Part shown: positions 44,301 through 56,415 of the stretch, in pieces
Position numbering within the stretch: the first letter of the stretch is position 1
Layout of the letters: every line of letters starts with the position of its first letter
Source: Argyresthia goedartella
Lineage: Eukaryota > Arthropoda > Insecta > Lepidoptera > Argyresthiidae
NCBI GenBank assembly: GCA_949825045.1
Contig: OX463809.1
Coordinates: 2,383,501 to 2,447,500, forward strand
DNA: 64,000 nucleotides
Direction of reading: 5' to 3'
The notes under the pieces: generated by a model
What the model saw: the letters and a program-made list of their open reading frames with translations, nothing else
What the model was told of the DNA's origin: nothing
The model's database searches: none
Translations under genes and position numbers: made by a program

Positions 44301-47300
44301 TGCATAGTACTCTCGACAGAATAAGGTCAACTTTGCGTTTATTTAAATTTTGTATGGGTTCCTATGGAGCAAATGATAAAGTAAGTTGTTTTTTTTTAAA
44401 TAACATTTATTAATCCCAATTACAGAATATACGTCACCGTAAGATTGTCAAACCCGCTAGTTTACAATCTATCGTTTTTTTCTCGTTAGTTTACAATCGA
44501 TATAGAAACTGTACCTGTATTGCTTACGATATGACGAGTTAGTTTATGATAAAACCATTAAATTAAAAACTGGTTTAACCTTGAATTGCAAAGGAAATAT
44601 CATAGGGCAAACACTGCGGTATCTTAGATGAAGCCTAGAGGGGGCGAGCGCAGCGAATAGTCTTCGTGTTAGGTTGACATGTAAGAACAAAAGAAAAGCA
44701 AATTCTAAACCCTGTCGATCTGGTTTACCATTAGTCGATAGTTTACAAACTAACGCGTTAGTTTATAAACTAACGGTTTTGACCAACCTACGGTGACATA
44801 AGTACTTATATAACTTAATGCATCTAGCCACTAACGCAGACCAGTATTATATCTGCAGTGGCGAGTGTTACCTACTTACTGAAAACTATTTTTTTTCATA
44901 TACCTATACCTAATACGAAACAGAGTAACTTAAACATCTCGCTACTAGGTACATATTTTAATTATATTATTTGATAACACAGTTGTTAATTAAGAAATAT
45001 TTTATCTTTTGCTTATACCTATAGCTATCGTTATTAATATACATATAAATGTTGAAGGTCGTTCGGAAGTTAGTTGACTATATCCGGCAAAAAGAATTAT
45101 CATTATAACTACGTAATATTAATAATGGGATATATCTTTACCTAGTTTATACATCTTTTCTAAATATGTTTTGTATGCTTTTCCGTAGCTACTACAATTC
45201 AATCTGTGGGAGTTACTACGTCCTTCTTCTTTCACAGTGGTCCAATGTAGAGAAGAGGCAAAAATCATGTTTGCTAAAGTATATGTACTTAATATAATGA
45301 TGCGATATAATGACAGTGACACACCACAACCGTCGATATCGCTCGATAGAATGATTCAGAATGATTGATCGATTGTTTGAATGAATGAATACACGAATGA
45401 ATGAACGAATTATTTTGTTTTCTTCCCTGTGTATTCTAAATTCTTCCATTTGTGTTTAATATGCATATTACTTATTTTAATTTTAATTTCTTTAATTGCA
45501 ATGTATTTGTGTGTGGGTTCTCTGTTTTTCTAATAAATGTTTCTTCTTCTTCTGCTTCTTAACCCTTTCGCTATCTCTGCTGGCCGGAAAAGAAAAAATA
45601 ATGACACAACAATTAGGGCAAATTTTCTGTTTTTTGCCCATATTTATGGGCCTATAATAGATAAATGCCCATAATAGAATCTACAGTAATCTAGGTGACG
45701 TCTATCATAAAAGTTCCTTTTTAGGTTGTCTGCGTCCCAGCAAGTTAAATATAGTGATAAAGAAATTTGACTTTGACTTTGATGTCCTATAAAAACGGTA
45801 TATTCTGAAGCTTTCTGTGTCGTGTACTGTACTAGGTGTAGATACACAGTACAGGGTGTAAAATAAGGGTGTAGTCGTACATACCATAAGATAATATAGG
45901 TGATATTACTAATGACAGGAGTTTGCAAAATGCACAATAAAAATGATTTAGGAATATTATGGAGTAGAATTCAAAGTATTGTTATCACAAATAGCTCGCA
46001 TGTACAATAACAATAATGATATTCAATAACTCAACATGATGATGATGATCGACAGCAGGTATCAGCTCGCATGAGCGTCGAAAAGCGACGAAAAAATACA
46101 AAATGGCTTAGATCTATCTTGCTTCAATCTTCTTCAACCAAGTACTTTATCAAAAGTCTTAAGACCTACTGAACTTTATCACGGTGTAATAGAGATAGTT
46201 TTTGAGTTAATTAGCTGTAAAGTCCATTCACCTCTGAGATACGAAAACGTTCAAAGCGAATTAATTCATTTCTTTTTAGGTACGTTATGTTAGGAATGGG
46301 AGTTAAATATATCTTTAGTCTATTTAGGGTTCCGTACCCGAAGGGTGCCAAACGAAAGGGAAGAAATATAATATAAATGAGAGGGAATTCCCACACAAGA
46401 AACGTGTATAAATACCCCCGGCGATCCAACAGACCATATCATGATTCTAATATGATCGTAGATTTCGCGATTCAACTTGTGATTATGATGGCGCAATTGG
46501 TTTGATAGAGGTCTTGCAACATTTAAGAACAGAGTTCGAATCCATGTTCGGACATATTATTATTTTGTTTTTGTTGTGGTTTATATATGATGGTACGGAA
46601 CCCTTCGTGTGCGAGTCCGACCCGCACTTGCCCGACTTTTGAATTATTTTATGTATTAAAAACAAATTGCTATCGAAATTAGTAGCTTGGTAACTCCATC
46701 TACCAATTTGATAGAATGACTGACTGTTACAAAATCACTGTTACAAAATCATTAAACCATTATTAATATTAATATGCTTTATGTATGAGCGTAAAATATC
46801 ATTGGGAATTCGAAGACGATGGCCTCTGCGGAAGAGTGGTTGGACAAACCATCCACACGAGAGGTCCGGGCTTCGATTCCCGCCCGGCCCAGTTGAATAT
46901 GACGTGATTTATCACTAGAGTCGCTCAAGCTAACAGCCGAATTCACAGACTGATGCTCAATGAAAAATTCCGCTTTAATTTTCCGAGCGAGAGACAAGTG
47001 TCCGTCAAATTTTGAGTTGTCGATTGTGAATCCGGACTTAAGTGAGACGCCTGAATAACGAGTGATCGATTGTTAAGCAATTAGTTATTGTTTGCGATAC
47101 CAATCGATTGTCTATTCATTACAATACCGTTAATAATTTCATAGCAAATTAGTTTTATCCGTGGGAGCTCCGTCTGATAGACGTCTGATTTGAAGTGGTC
47201 TACTTATATACCTCTTCTGTCTATTGGTGTTGCTAGAGTTCGGTACTTCCAAGTGGTAAAGTGGTTGAATATGATAATTTATATTTTGTTAATTACAATC

Positions 47301-48134
47301 ATCACAGCGTATTTGGAATAGAAACTAACAAAATCTAGAATCTAAATCTAAAATATCATATTGCAGAGTTATTTCTATCTTTCAGCTAAGCCAATTAAAA
47401 TACTCATAGTATATTGTTATAATTGTTTGACTTTGTCCTCAATAAGCATTGGTTTTGTATTCGTAACAAGAGACTCATATTCTGTTATAGAAAGGTGTTG
47501 GATATGTCTCAGTTAGTTGGTTAAATCAGACACTTAACTAACTCTCTAGACCGTTAATTAAATGTCGACGTTTAACCAAGTCACTAAAATTCCGTCAGAC
47601 ACTTGTCTGAGTCAACGAAACGTTTAACGAGTTGTCTAAACGTTCCTAGGCAACAAGTCATATACATTTTTTTATGTGTACTTAAGTTTATGTTTTAAGA
47701 ATTTTTTGTTGTTCTTACATGTTCAACCTAACACGAAGGATAAAGGGGGCTTCGCTTCGCCCACCTCCTTTACCCTTCAGCTAAGCTACCGCAATGTTTT
47801 ACCCTGATATAAGCTGTGCAAATCAGCTGTTGTCGTAACGCCATCTTGTTTTCCAACACCCCGGCTTTCGGTAAGACAGATTGTTAAACATTTTAGACGA
47901 TGCTTTATTTAAATCAAAATGCTAGGGACTGGGTTAAACGTCGGTATTTAATTAACGGTATAGAGAGTGAGTTAATTGTCTGATTTAACCAACAAACTGC
48001 GACAGATATATAACAATCCCTAATAATCAACCCAATGTTATTATATTACATAGTCAGAATGACAGCTGATGATTTTTGCATGCCCATGTTTCCATTTTTT
48101 GTTGTGAGAGCACTTTCTCTAAAACAGGGGTAAT

Positions 48135-48172
<38 letters not shown>

Positions 48173-49894
48173 AAGCGTCGCACAAGCATGTCGCAGGCTT
48201 CAGTCAGTAGTATGATATTGGGCAGTGTGGGACACTTTTCACAAGTGTGAGAGAATTTCTTGGAATCGTATTATGTAAAGTTAGGACACTTTTCCGGTGT
48301 AAGAGGCTCGCTGGCATTTCCTTCAACTGTATTGGAAAAGCCAGGATACTATGGAGGAGGAGGGCGAACGCAGTGAGCTTTAGTGAGATTTAGGGAAATT
48401 CTCTCACACCTGAAAATGTGTGCTATGTGCGATATGCTTGTGGGAGGATTGTGAAATAGTAGTATTACCTCCCAGAGGTTGTTTTTCACTCCTAATACTA
48501 ATCAGACGGCCCAAAAAGTATGCAGAAAATTGTAAAATGAATTTGCTCTGATAAATCGGTTTCACAGTGAAAGTTGTTCAGAATAATGTCCCTAACAACC
48601 TCTTAAAATAGGAATACATATTTTTTTACATAAAATAATATTCTGAATGTTTCTTAAGTAGTTAGGTGTTAATAAACCTTATCTGCATGACTGTACCTGG
48701 TCCTACCCAATTAGGGCAGAAGATCTCACGGTAAGGTACTCGGGTCTCGGATGGTGTACAGTCAAGGGTACTCTCAGATCGGTGATATTGTTCCACTATT
48801 GCTGAGTCACTGTCTTACATACACCGAGGTCAATGACTCCGGCTGGTGGATGAAAAACTAAGCCATAATAATAGTAGGGAACTATTATGAGATTACACTG
48901 CAATTATGATTCGAATTGTTTCTAAAGGAGGACAAATTCCGACGAAGCCAAGTCACTCGTTTTTTTAAATACATTGGACACTATTTACACACATTGATCT
49001 AGCCCCAAACTAGGATTCCCTGTATCTTGGGTACTAGACAACGATACACATACTTATATAGCTAAATATTATACTTAGATATACCTATAAACAACCATGA
49101 CTAGGGTACAAACATCCGTTCTCATCTAACAAATTCCACCAACGGGGCTCGAACCCGGGACCTTTGGCTTCGTAGGCAGGGACACCGCCGACTCAGCCAT
49201 TCGGGTCGTCAATTAGCTGGCCAGAAATCGCTAAGGCCGCTGATGACCGGCAGAAGTGAAGAGCTGTTGTTATTAAGGCCCTGTGCTCCTCAGGGAGTTA
49301 GAGGACTCAAATATGTAAGTCCTAAGTCTGATGGATCCATTAATAGCTACGAAAACATACAGAGCAAAGATATACTAGCTACCTGTCAAGTTGGAACACT
49401 GGCTAGCGAATTCCGCTGATTAATTCTCGTCATGTATCCGGACGGTCACGTCGAGCAATAAATAAAAAGTCGGTCCGAAGCTCTCGATGTTTATGGTCCA
49501 TAAAGACTACAATAAGTGACGTGATTTTGGCCACTGTCCATTGATCCGAGAAGAACAGATTTAATGGATAACGGGAGAAAATCGGTTTTGAAAACGCTTT
49601 TTGTCATCGAATCGGTCCGAAGAGAATAAGCGTATAGATGGCTGATAAAAAATTGTGGTCATCTGAGAACTTGGAAATTACCTGCTTCCTGAGTCTATAT
49701 TACAAAATACAGAATCATTAAGTATATCTATCTAGTACCTACAGTACCTAGGTTAAGCGTAGGAGTCTATCTATGTATTTAAAAAAAACATATTCGTGTT
49801 CTTAAAAAGAAAGATTCAAACAAAACTCACGTTTCTCCGGCCCCTGGCCCAAAGCCAGTCCGACGAGAAGCAGCAGTCCCCACCAATTCGCCAT
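35341..49894 (-). CDS. Secreted, GPI-tailed cysteine-rich EB-module-like protein
   Basis: Minus-strand gene of seven exons, 5' to 3': 49894-49831, 43840-43706, 43286-43149, 42559-42427, 38069-37933, 37456-37260, 35502-35341. All phases match; 321 residues. Residues 1-17 are a signal peptide (MANWWGLLLLVGLALGQ). Exons 2-7 each carry about one cysteine module with C-x(5)-C...C-x-C patterns, such as CAVDMDC...CVCKNGY and CAGAGLECQGSCRCREGW, resembling EB/EGF-like modules of insect proteins. Two N-glycosylation sites are visible (NGT and NYT). The C-terminus has a small-residue stretch (DFSGAAPSS) then a hydrophobic tail (LCFIAILFLGAIL) ending two residues before the stop, typical of GPI attachment. 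The exon 6 donor is GC, not GT. Intron 1 is 6.0 kb; LINEs occupy introns 4 and 6. Function unknown. Confidence 0.85.
35790..37240 (-). mobile_element. 5'-truncated LINE reverse transcriptase, frameshifted
   Basis: Reverse transcriptase of a non-LTR retrotransposon (CR1/Jockey-like group) inserted in intron 6 of the minus-strand gene in the same orientation. The N-terminal part (about 37030-37240) has DPNDYRPISVLP and FEKIVYKRL. The main part (35854-36981) has IDLKKAFDSVSH, GVPQGSILGPLLFIIYIN and the catalytic YADD. A frameshift near 37055-37080 separates them. The endonuclease is absent. It begins about 20 nt inside the GC donor of exon 6 and reads openly from that exon in frame, so a fused transcript is conceivable. 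Confidence 0.85.
37564..37602. repeat. CCG/CCCCCG simple repeat
   Basis: GC-rich 'gccgccgcccccgccgccg'-type tract in an otherwise AT-rich intron, 105 bp upstream (on -) of exon 37456-37260. Confidence 0.8.
38219..38322 (-). mobile_element. SINE family 1, 3' part only
   Basis: (ata)n then 'ccttggacacc' to 'gtactagacaacgatac'; the tRNA-like head is missing. Confidence 0.65.
38845..41950 (+). mobile_element. Near-complete dead LINE (endonuclease + reverse transcriptase)
   Basis: Non-LTR retrotransposon inserted antisense in intron 4 of the minus-strand gene. The endonuclease starts near 38855 (HQNMQGLPGK, CITKHWLKEN) and continues at 39255 (CYNRKTADRGGSLILVKN), with VCVYRPPRD, ICGDFNED and TCLDNVF. 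The reverse transcriptase (40103-41278) has SNFRPISVLPTL, FCDLSKAFDCVDH, GVPQGSILGPFLFLVYINDL and FADD. Frameshifts lie near 39860-39925 and 40105-40130. A TGA at 41276-41278 replaces the expected Trp of LLWGKA. The 3' tail is a (ttgagtt)n-type repeat at about 41925-41945. A 246-bp internal segment is inverted (38993-39240). Confidence 0.85.
41995..42064 (+). repeat. 3' end of the 'cttggcc' dispersed repeat
   Basis: 'ggtacggaacccttcgtgtg' and 'gagtccgactcgtacttggc', matching 46591-46642 and 60063-60108. It directly follows the LINE tail. Confidence 0.65.
42567..42868. repeat. 43-bp minisatellite, seven copies
   Basis: Unit around 'gaggaaattagaagctag' starting at 42575, 42618, 42661, 42704, 42747, 42790 and 42833. 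The first, fifth and last copies have single changes. It lies in the intron just upstream (on -) of exon 42559-42427, about 8 bp from the acceptor, so it probably contains or displaces the branch-point region. Confidence 0.92.
43057..43105. repeat. Perfect 22-bp hairpin near an exon donor
   Basis: 'aaatgccacttttcacttca' (43057-) and its exact complement (43084-43105) with a 5-nt loop. It lies about 40 nt inside the intron after minus-strand exon 43286-43149. Confidence 0.75.
45195..45295 (+). mobile_element. LINE 3' end fragment
   Basis: 'caatctgtgggagttactac' and 'ccaatgtagagaagaggc' match the tail of the LINE at 41810-41890 and the window start at about 290-385. Confidence 0.7.
46815..46895 (+). 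repeat. tRNA-like SINE head
   Basis: 'gcggaagagtggttggacaa' (A-box-like) and 'ccgggcttcgattcccgccc' (B-box-like). The acceptor stem pairs poorly and a SINE-like body follows, so a working tRNA gene is unlikely. Confidence 0.45.
47515..48004. mobile_element. 490-bp TIR element with GATA duplication and nested core
   Basis: Same family as 2300-2597: ends TGTCTCAG and CTGCGACA, with inverted 'tctctagaccgttaattaaa'-type arms. GATA at 47511-47514 and 48005-48008 is the duplication. A GCTTCGCTTCGC segment (about 47665-47815) sits inside. Confidence 0.75.
48134..48170. repeat. (CA)n microsatellite
   Basis: About 18 CA units, uninterrupted, in the first intron of the minus-strand gene. Confidence 0.9.
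48960..49209 (-). mobile_element. tRNA-derived SINE, family 1
   Basis: Full-length-looking copy in minus orientation, from 'cattggacactatttacaca' on + to a tRNA-like head ending near 'actcagccattcgggtcgtc'. Confidence 0.75.
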
Positions 49895-51690
49895 CTTGGT
49901 CTCCGATCACAGCATCAATCAGGTCTCACAGTCACCAGCCAGCCATCAGCTCAGACCTGCGACCAAGGAGTCCGTATCAGAAATAGCCTTCGACGAAGAT
50001 TCTGTGAGCATAGTGATATGATAAGATAATCTTTATCTTCTATGCACATAGTTTCGCAAGTATAATTAATTACCTATTATGTTAGTGGGAAAAATACCGT
50101 GTTTGGTGTCACGAGATGTATTTTATTACTTTGGGAGGTTTTAAATAAGCAGTATTGATTAATTATAATTACAGTTGTTTAAGAGTGCTACCTTTATTTA
50201 TGCAAAAGTCCATCATACATAATATACATAGGTATAGGGCATTTCTTTTATATCTACGCTCAGTGATAGTTCAAAGTCCAAAGTTCAAAGTGTTTATTAA
50301 TCAAAAATATTAATTCATAATTCATAATTCTTTATTGAACAGTTACTTAATAAAGATACATTAAGAGAAAACATATGTACAAAGGCGAGCTTATCTCTAA
50401 AAAGAGCTTATCTCTAAAAAGATATTAATTACAGGTTTACTTATATCTAAAGTGTATGTAAGTTCTAAATATTATTCAACGAATGGCATTAAGTTCTGCA
50501 CTGGTCAGAGACCGTCTCGCAGCAACTTAAGATCAAAGGAATAATCTACAAACTAATTTCAGTCTAAAAACAGTTTTTTAAAAATTTACTTGTTTGTAGA
50601 ATGGGCAAATATAAAATCGAAAAAAAGTTATGATACCTAGGTAGCCTATGGTTAAATTATCATCGAATTGAGTTCTGTGTGTCAATGTTTGTGTATGACT
50701 GCTATAAAAAGTATGTTTCATAGTGTGAATAATAAAACAAACAATTCCAATCATTTTAAAAACAAATAGCCCGACTTTTATTTCAATACCACATACAAAC
50801 TTATGAATGCACCTGGTTACGTACATGGCGTATCAAAGTAGCCGCACCAATAAATTTGTAAACTACATTTTGCGATCTTTAGTCCAACTTGACTTTTGAC
50901 TAACATTATAAGGCCTATGTCACACCTACAACTAAGAAGAATCCAACGACACCCCATTTATTAAATTCCGTCAAGCCGATTGGGCTAAAAATCAAATATT
51001 TGATTCTAAGTGGACAAAACTAATGCACTTTTACATGTTAAACTCTTATACATGGAGAAAAATTAAAAATAATCAAATATGATCAACTTAACTGATTGAT
51101 GAGTAACTGGTTATGGTTTGAGTTTTAAAAAGGAAATTTTCCTTTCAAGTGGTGATTCGTGGCTGAATCTCGCACAGGAAAAGGAAACTCCGTTAACACC
51201 CGTCAGGGAAGAATATCTACGGAAATGTCATTTAAAAAAAAACGTAATTTTTATTTATGCCACAATGTACTTACATTCTGGCATTAATAAAACCTACATA
51301 TAAATATAATCTAATCTCATGACAATATTGTAACATCGTTTCTTTAAGTGCCAATAAGATGGCTCAAAATATAATGTTTACAAAACAAATAAATAAGATC
51401 ATGCAAAAGCTGTGAACATGACTTATGAGAAACCTGACTAAGCAGCCAGCACCCCTTCACGAGTACGACTTGCGCACCGGCCACCCGCCGCGCCGCGCCG
51501 GCTTGCAGCTGAATTTTGACAGTCGCTAAATGGACTTTACACACAATTTAAGTACAACATGATCAAGTGACGTAGTCTAGCTCGGCGAGGTTGTTGCCTG
51601 TCAGCCAGGTTCCCACTCAACATGGTCGGGTTGTATTTCAAACGCCATTTAGCAATTGTAAAAATTTTGCTGTATCTCGGCTTCCTTCGA
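49895..51690. other. Upstream of the minus-strand gene; no gene seen
   Basis: The first about 100 bp should hold the 5'UTR and promoter of the minus-strand gene (ATG at 49894-49892 in a CAAGATGG context). No TATA box is obvious. Further on is AT-rich sequence with a duplicated 'gagcttatctctaaaaa' at about 50388-50420 and a GC-rich patch at about 51470-51510. Confidence 0.5.
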
Positions 51691-51825
51691 TTTCTGAATT
51701 GAGAATTCCACTAATCAAGTACTTAAGTATCGTTCCGTCTCTGCAGATGTCACAAAAAAAGAACGGGAAAGAACGATACTTAAGTATTAACTTAGTTAAT
51801 TTCTCAATTCAGAAACCGGTGGCGC
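51690..51825. repeat. MITE-like element (copy A)
   Basis: Arms 'tttctgaattgagaatt' and its complement 'aatttctcaattcagaaa', with inner inverted 'acttaagtatcgttc'. A second, more diverged copy is at about 52312-52447. Confidence 0.65.
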
Positions 51826-51902
51826 TTAGTCTTAGTCTTGTTTGGCTGGTATTTAATCGCACATCAAAAATACTGATTTTATCAGCAAGAAAGGATCAGC
51901 AA

Positions 51903-52045
51903 AAACACTTTTTATGTTTTAAGTATTTTTTGTTGTTAGTTCACCTAACTACAAGTTCAACCTAACACGAAGGGTAAAGGGGGCTTCGCTTCACTCACCC
52001 CCTTTACCCTTCACCTAAGCCACAGTATTTTGACCTGATATTTGC
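51903..52045 (+). mobile_element. GCTTCGCTTCGC element, core part
   Basis: 'ttttatgttttaagtatttt', then 'cctaacacgaagggtaaagg', then 'ttcacctaagccacagtatt'. It lies between the two MITE copies at 51690 and 52312. Confidence 0.65.
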
Positions 52046-52311
52046 AGTAAAAATCAGTATATTTGCTGTGCAAATCAGTATTATTGATGTGCAGTTTAAT
52101 ATTTCCCGTTTAGTATATTTACAACACCGCATTTTGATGAGGCTGGCTCTCATTCATTACAAAAACTGAAAGACTAGACTTTACTTACTGAGTAAACTAA
52201 TAAAGATATAATTTAATAATCCAAATAATTACGTATGTGATGCGTTTGTGTTTATATTTTGATGACTTGCTTGGCTTAATTCGTGTTGATTTAAACTAAA
52301 ACGCTGAGCGC

Positions 52312-52447
52312 TGATTTATGAATTAAGAAATGCACTAAGTTAATATTTAAGTATCGTTCTGTCTCGTTCTTTTTTATGTTATTTGCAGAGAGAGAACCAT
52401 ACTTGTTTAAATATTTGAATAGTGAAATTCTCAATTCAGAAATCCGA
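52312..52447. repeat. MITE-like element (copy B)
   Basis: Diverged copy of 51690-51825: 'atgaattaagaaatgcacta', 'tatttaagtatcgttctgtc' and 'ctcaattcagaaatccg'. Confidence 0.6.
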
Positions 52448-53292
52448 GGCGATTGTTTTTATTTACTTTAAGAACAAAGACAATAGTTGTTGTTCAACAC
52501 CCTAGCGGATTATGATTGTGATCTTGAAAGTAAATCAATATTCCAATCATAGCTCATTTTGTCATCACTGTATCGCATTTGTGTCTGCAATGAATCGTTA
52601 AATATGTTGCCTATTCCTTTGGGATAACTTACGCTTGCGCAAGGAGAAATATAGGTGGGTAGGTAGGTACCTACCAAAGCTAATGCCAATAATGAAAGTA
52701 AACTAATGAAGTATTGAAGAACAGAAACTTGGGCAGAAATGTACCCCTGCCAACTAACTGAACTGACTGTCGGAATCTATGTTTTTTTTGTAGCCTGATT
52801 GTAAACCGGGCAAAGGGCTTCTCAAAGGGCCCTCTCGCGGCTTCCCTATGATTTACGGCGGTACCTAACGGAACACATCCACAAGGAGTAACCTTCACAA
52901 TTTACAAGTCACACGCAGTTAGAGATGTTAAGTGATAAACTGATGCTTAGGATGAAAAATCACTGGGCGGTAAAACAAAAGTACCATTACCGAGACTGGT
53001 ATCCCTTAATGTTCCGCACTGGTAGTTCCTTCGGTGCCAATTCACACGATCTCCACTGTAGCATTACGGAATATAGATAAAACTCTCTAAATATAGGTGA
53101 ATATCATTGTAGGGTGTTTTCGAGCATTCGTTTGATTATGCGGCTGTGGAATGTAAACGAATGTAAACATTTCTGGCTTGGTGTTATTTGAGTAAACATT
53201 TTGGTATGATAGAAACTATTATAGCTAGATCTAATAAAAAGAAGTTCAAATTAATTTTCTTGGTCCAAGAGACTAACAAAATAGCTATACTA

Positions 53293-53440
53293 GGATTTTT
53301 TATTTGAGGCCAGAAATGTAAAAAAAGAACTGTCATTTTCCAGTACAAAAATTGTAATATGAATGTCAAAGCTAACGGTTTTGTTCTAGAAAATGACAGA
53401 TGTTTGTTGACATCTCTGGCCTCAAATTAAAAATCCTTGA
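53293..53440. repeat. Inverted-repeat element
   Basis: Arms 'aggattttttatttgaggcc' and its near complement 'ggcctcaaattaaaaatcct', with a second inner match 'ctgtcattttc' against 'gaaaatgacag'. Noncoding, MITE-like. Confidence 0.65.
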
Positions 53441-53925
53441 TTAGGACCAAAGTAGTAAAGGTAGTTAACCTGCGAGCCTCAAATAACTGAAGCATGGCGA
53501 CTGCGTCACTCGAATCACAACAAAATTCGTCCTGGCCGCGAACAAGTCACAGAAAAATAAAAATATTTATACCATTTTTTTTTAAGAACACGCGTCTACC
53601 CCGTCTGTAGTCGAATCGCAGGAAAAGCGTGACGGGAGATTAGGCGCGCGCATACAATCCGTGGTCACGATCATCGTGCCATTCAGCCTTGGTCGTCTTG
53701 TACAAATCACTTCCAATCGCTCCTGCCTGGGTCAAGCAACCTTTAACAGCTGGTAATAATATTGAGTGGCGAGATAAAAAAAGGTATTGAGCAAATAGTT
53801 TTGCTATTGAGAGTTTCATAATGAAGATCTTATGGTATCTACTGCTAAAGGGCCCATATCTACCAAGTTGGACCTGGGGATAATCAAATCCTTTATAGTG
53901 ATTCAGATAAGGTTCCAATAATACC

Positions 53926-54640
53926 GGTCAAGTGCGAGTAGGACGTGGGATCCGCACACGAAGGGTAACATTGCACTAGTTTCCACACGGAAAAACGAAA
54001 GTCTTTTGTAGGATCCTTTTTTATTTTTAATAATAAAATATTAAATACCTACTATAGGTAGGGCTTTAATCAAGGCCGTGAATCGAAACATTGAAAAAGA
54101 GTTCTGTAGGTATTTATGGCACTTATATTAGTATGTAAAGTATTGAACTATGTACTCAGGTTAACGAAACTCTTTGCTAATTGAAACCGGAAGTAAATAG
54201 AAATTGAGTACCTTATTAACAAAAATAAAATAAAAAATAATAAAAAACTTAATATTTTTTATTATAAATCGAATGAGCAATTATTAATCGTATAATGACA
54301 AATAACTAGGCACAAAACTCAATACCTGTAATTAAAGATCTTTTCCGATAAGGTAGGGAGAGTCCAGTTTTCACCGATAAACAAATAAAACAAAATGGCT
54401 AAGAAAATGGCCATACCAATAATTTATTGTATGGGTACTTCTTTTGTTTTTTTAAACCGGTATGTTTCATTATTTGTTGTTGTAGCGGCAATAGAAATAC
54501 AGCATCTATGAAAATTTCAGCTCTCTACCTCCTTCCATTGATCCGGTAAGGCCGGTGACAGACGGACAGACGGACGGACGGACTGCGGAGGCTTATTAAT
54601 GGGGTCCCATTGGGCACCCTTCAGATACGGAACACTGAAA
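53926..54640 (-). repeat. Dispersed 'cttggcc' repeat, minus copy
   Basis: The minus-strand end is at 53930-53970 ('ggtcaagtgcgagtaggacg') and the start at about 54540-54640 ('gacagacggacggacggac', 'ggggtcccattgggcaccct'). The interior is expanded by AT-rich sequence. Confidence 0.5.
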
Positions 54641-56124
54641 AATAACACCAACACCGCAACCATTTCCTTTCTAACACGCCAAAACGGGCTTTTTTTACCT
54701 GTTACCAAGATTTTTGGTTACGGTAATTTTGCTGATCGTTTTAGGTTCCTACTTCCTAAACTGGATCGCCATAAGTCGTTGTGGTCACCCCCAATAACAT
54801 GTCAAACGTGCGCAGGCGCATATATTCCTCTGCCGGCCGCGGTGAGAAAAGAAGTGACTTCATGCTTATGTTTTATCTACCAAATGTCATATCTACGCGA
54901 ATGGTATTTACATTTTTGACTTCTGTTTTTTCTTTCCCAAATGTTTATAAACTATCATCAAACAATATCATATTATGTTATTTAAACACGCGTGTCTGAG
55001 TTGGATTTACTTCCAAAACACGTACACTGCATACACGTAATCAGATTGCTAGGCTGACTTAATATGATTGCTCAATCTGAATTGGTTATCACAACAAGAC
55101 TATTCTATTGTGTCGCGTGTGAGTGAGTATGCAATCAAAACAATAAATCATACTCGTATACCTCGCGCCACGAATTAAGAGCGTTGGGCGACGTTGGCGG
55201 GAATTACTGCGCATATGTACAGGTATTGAAAAGTGACTACTGCGTATTCAAAGCCACCAATATCAAGTGAATTATGAAACGAGGTCCTTCATTTAAGGTG
55301 CTACGAAAATAAAATGGCGTTTTTTTTCGAATCCATTTACTCCACCATGTCGTCATCTACAGATTTGATATTAACGTTTATTGAGTATTTGATTAAGATT
55401 TTCACTAAAGGAAAACGCGATTGGATGAAATTTTCTCGATAGAATTTTATTACGAAAACACCTCTTAATTGTTTTATTTTTTCCTGTAATTCTGAAATCC
55501 TAACTAATTTCATTGTGGAACTGCGTTTAAAATGTAGATATTATTTATTCGCAAAATCTCCTTAGAAACTTTTTAACAAAATAGCGTAGTTTATTTTTAA
55601 ACAAGTATCCTGTGGTTTAGCGCTACGTTATGTCATTTTTTCCCGATCCCATCCCTCTCACACTGCGGGTCTTTCCGCCTGGAGTGACGGGGACCTTTGC
55701 ACGGATGAGGTATCGCCTTAATAACAAAACCTTATGTTGGCAGTTTTTACAGAATCTTAAGAACACGGAAGTTATATCTCATCATAATATTTTCTGCAGC
55801 ACGAGATTCTAATAAGCAAGTGGCATCATGCTGCGAGAATGGGTTCCGATGAGTTTTCCGAGACACTGAAGAGTAAGTAGACTCTGGGAGAAGTGGAATT
55901 ATGTAAGGTGGATAGGTATGACATTGATAAGAAACCTCTATTTCTCGTCAGTACCATCCTTCAGAACTTCTCAGGAACTACTTTATATATTAGCAAATAA
56001 TGAAACTTAGCCATTATTTTTAGCAATGAACCTTCTCTTTCAACTACGCTGCAATTCTATCCCATCTGCACTACAGTTCCAGCACAAACCGGCACTTTGT
56101 GACTTATATGAAAAATAATAAATG

Positions 56125-56415
56125 TAGGCCATTAATGTCCCCACCGAGGGGCATAGGCCTTTACCCGAATACAAATAAGATTAAGCCATACTCACCCACC
56201 CTGGCTCAGTGCGGCTGGCTACCACGTAGTGATAGTAGGCAGCACCTATCTACAGCTTAACGTGTCATCCGAAACACTGAACGTATATGTATACATATGT
56301 ATACGTAAATGTACTCAATATAAATAAACGATCTCATTGGTACATGGTCAGGAATCGAACCTGCATCTCCTGTGTGAGAAGCAAGCGTGAAACCCGTTAG
56401 ACCACGGAGAGTAAA
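56125..56415 (-). repeat. LINE-like fragment and tRNA-like SINE head
   Basis: 'gtccccaccgaggggcatag' and 'ccaccctggctcagtgcggc' recur at about 60875. A tRNA-like 'aggaatcgaacctgcatctc' follows at about 56350. Neither is intact. Confidence 0.4.

Larger units (their letters stand above)
43841..49830. other. 6-kb first intron of the minus-strand gene, repeat-rich
   Basis: No exon recognised. Contains a GCTTCGC element piece (about 44580-44700), a LINE tail (about 45195-45295), the dispersed repeat ends at 46325-46642, a tRNA-like SINE head (about 46815-46895), a TIR element (47515-48004), a CA microsatellite (48134-48170) and a SINE (48960-49209). Long first introns often hold enhancers, but none is identifiable here. 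Confidence 0.55.

Noticed and set aside
46815..46895. tRNA gene candidate
   Set aside because: A- and B-box-like sequences are present but the stems pair poorly and a SINE body follows. The same applies to 9870, 30890, 56350 and 61005.
49893..49912. 13-bp identity (ggtctccgatcac) between the 5'UTR and exon 42427-42559 of the minus-strand gene
   Set aside because: Too short to exclude chance and no neighbouring similarity supports a duplication.
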